From the NCBI RefSeq assembly GCF_905120345.1, contig NZ_CAJHOA010000002.1, positions 229,773 through 293,772 of the forward strand: 64,000 bases of DNA, read 5' to 3'. The notes beneath the pieces were generated by a model. It was given only the letters and a program-made list of their open reading frames with translations. It made no database searches and was not told the DNA's origin. The stretch is from Denitrificimonas caeni. GTDB taxonomy: Bacteria; Pseudomonadota; Gammaproteobacteria; Pseudomonadales; Pseudomonadaceae. The position numbers and the translations under genes were made by a program. Shown here piece after piece: positions 63,905 through 64,000 of the stretch (position 1 is the first letter of the stretch; every line of letters begins with the position of its first letter).

Positions 63905-64000
63905 AGCAACCTCCCGACCGCTTGGGCGAAGAGATCACCACGCTGCTCAAAGCTTTTGAACATATCCAAACTGGCACAAGCTGGAGCCAATAACACGCTA
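63901..64000 (-). CDS. murD: 3' end of UDP-N-acetylmuramoylalanine--D-glutamate ligase
   Basis: A partial frame enters from the right edge and ends at TGA 63903-63901. The residues [12 protein letters not shown] and the tail FAQAVGRLL match the C-terminus of MurD, which adds D-glutamate to the peptidoglycan precursor. The place directly before ftsW in the dcw cluster agrees. Confidence 0.95.
   Translation of the reverse strand, partial: SVLLAPACASLDMFKSFEQRGDLFAQAVGRLL

Overview
The window reads as core chromosome of a gammaproteobacterium close to Pseudomonas. Several gene sets keep Pseudomonas-type neighbourhoods: a membrane-anchored cold-shock protein next to aspS-yebC-ruvC; serB divergent from an AhpA/YtjB-type protein; cpdA-yqiA-parE-parC; miaA-hfq-hflX-hflK-hflC-hisZ-purA; panE opposite yajQ; nudix/thiE-argJ-secA; and murD-ftsW-murG-murC-ddl-ftsQ-ftsA-ftsZ-lpxC. 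Base composition looks moderate (about half GC by eye, not computed). That, plus blocks that are contiguous or differently joined in better-known pseudomonads, points to a smaller, lower-GC Pseudomonadaceae lineage. The lineage call is inference. I see no prophage, insertion sequence, CRISPR array, rRNA or tRNA.

Layout. 1-5 kb: tail of an unknown gene, a small membrane protein, then ruvC, yebC and aspS on the minus strand and the membrane cold-shock protein on plus. 5-9 kb: an NAD-type glutamate dehydrogenase, a lone PilU-like ATPase and an old-yellow-enzyme family oxidoreductase. 9-21.5 kb: serB, the AhpA/YtjB-like protein, then a long minus-strand series (cpdA, yqiA, parE, parC and a four-gene MCE lipid-transport ABC system). 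21.6-24.4 kb: pentapeptide protein, purine permease, trmA. 24.5-29.6 kb: a B12-riboswitch-controlled btuB-like receptor, dxs and a CbiM-like permease. 29.6-32.2 kb: rmlB-rmlA-rmlC without rmlD. 32.3-40.4 kb: purA, hisZ, hflC, hflK, hflX, hfq, miaA and a YajG lipoprotein. 41-47 kb: mqo, yajQ, panE, a PduO-type adenosyltransferase, a Nudix/ThiE-like fusion and argJ. 47-54.7 kb: secA, dciA, hpt, upp-uraA and an acyl-CoA dehydrogenase. 54.8-64 kb: lpxC and the division/cell-wall cluster back to the 3' end of murD.

Themes. Three cobalamin-linked loci (btuB with riboswitch, CbiM-like permease, ATP:cob(I)alamin adenosyltransferase) lie within 20 kb but not in one operon. Base salvage and transport is well represented (purine permease, hpt, upp-uraA). 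The envelope is served by the dcw cluster, LpxC, SecA, the MCE system and HflKC.

I found no clearly novel multigene system. The strongest observations are regulatory or domain-level: the predicted B12 riboswitch switching mechanism in front of btuB, a degenerate cyclase-like domain in the AhpA/YtjB protein, a ThiE-like domain without its usual catalytic residues fused to MutT, an MlaB-like/MlaE fusion joined to a PqiC-type lipoprotein behind parC, and structured intergenic RNA candidates upstream of hisZ, mqo and hfq. Many starts were moved inward on Shine-Dalgarno grounds; ruvC and serB use GTG, murC probably GTG, ftsQ TTG, and hflX and miaA probably TTG.
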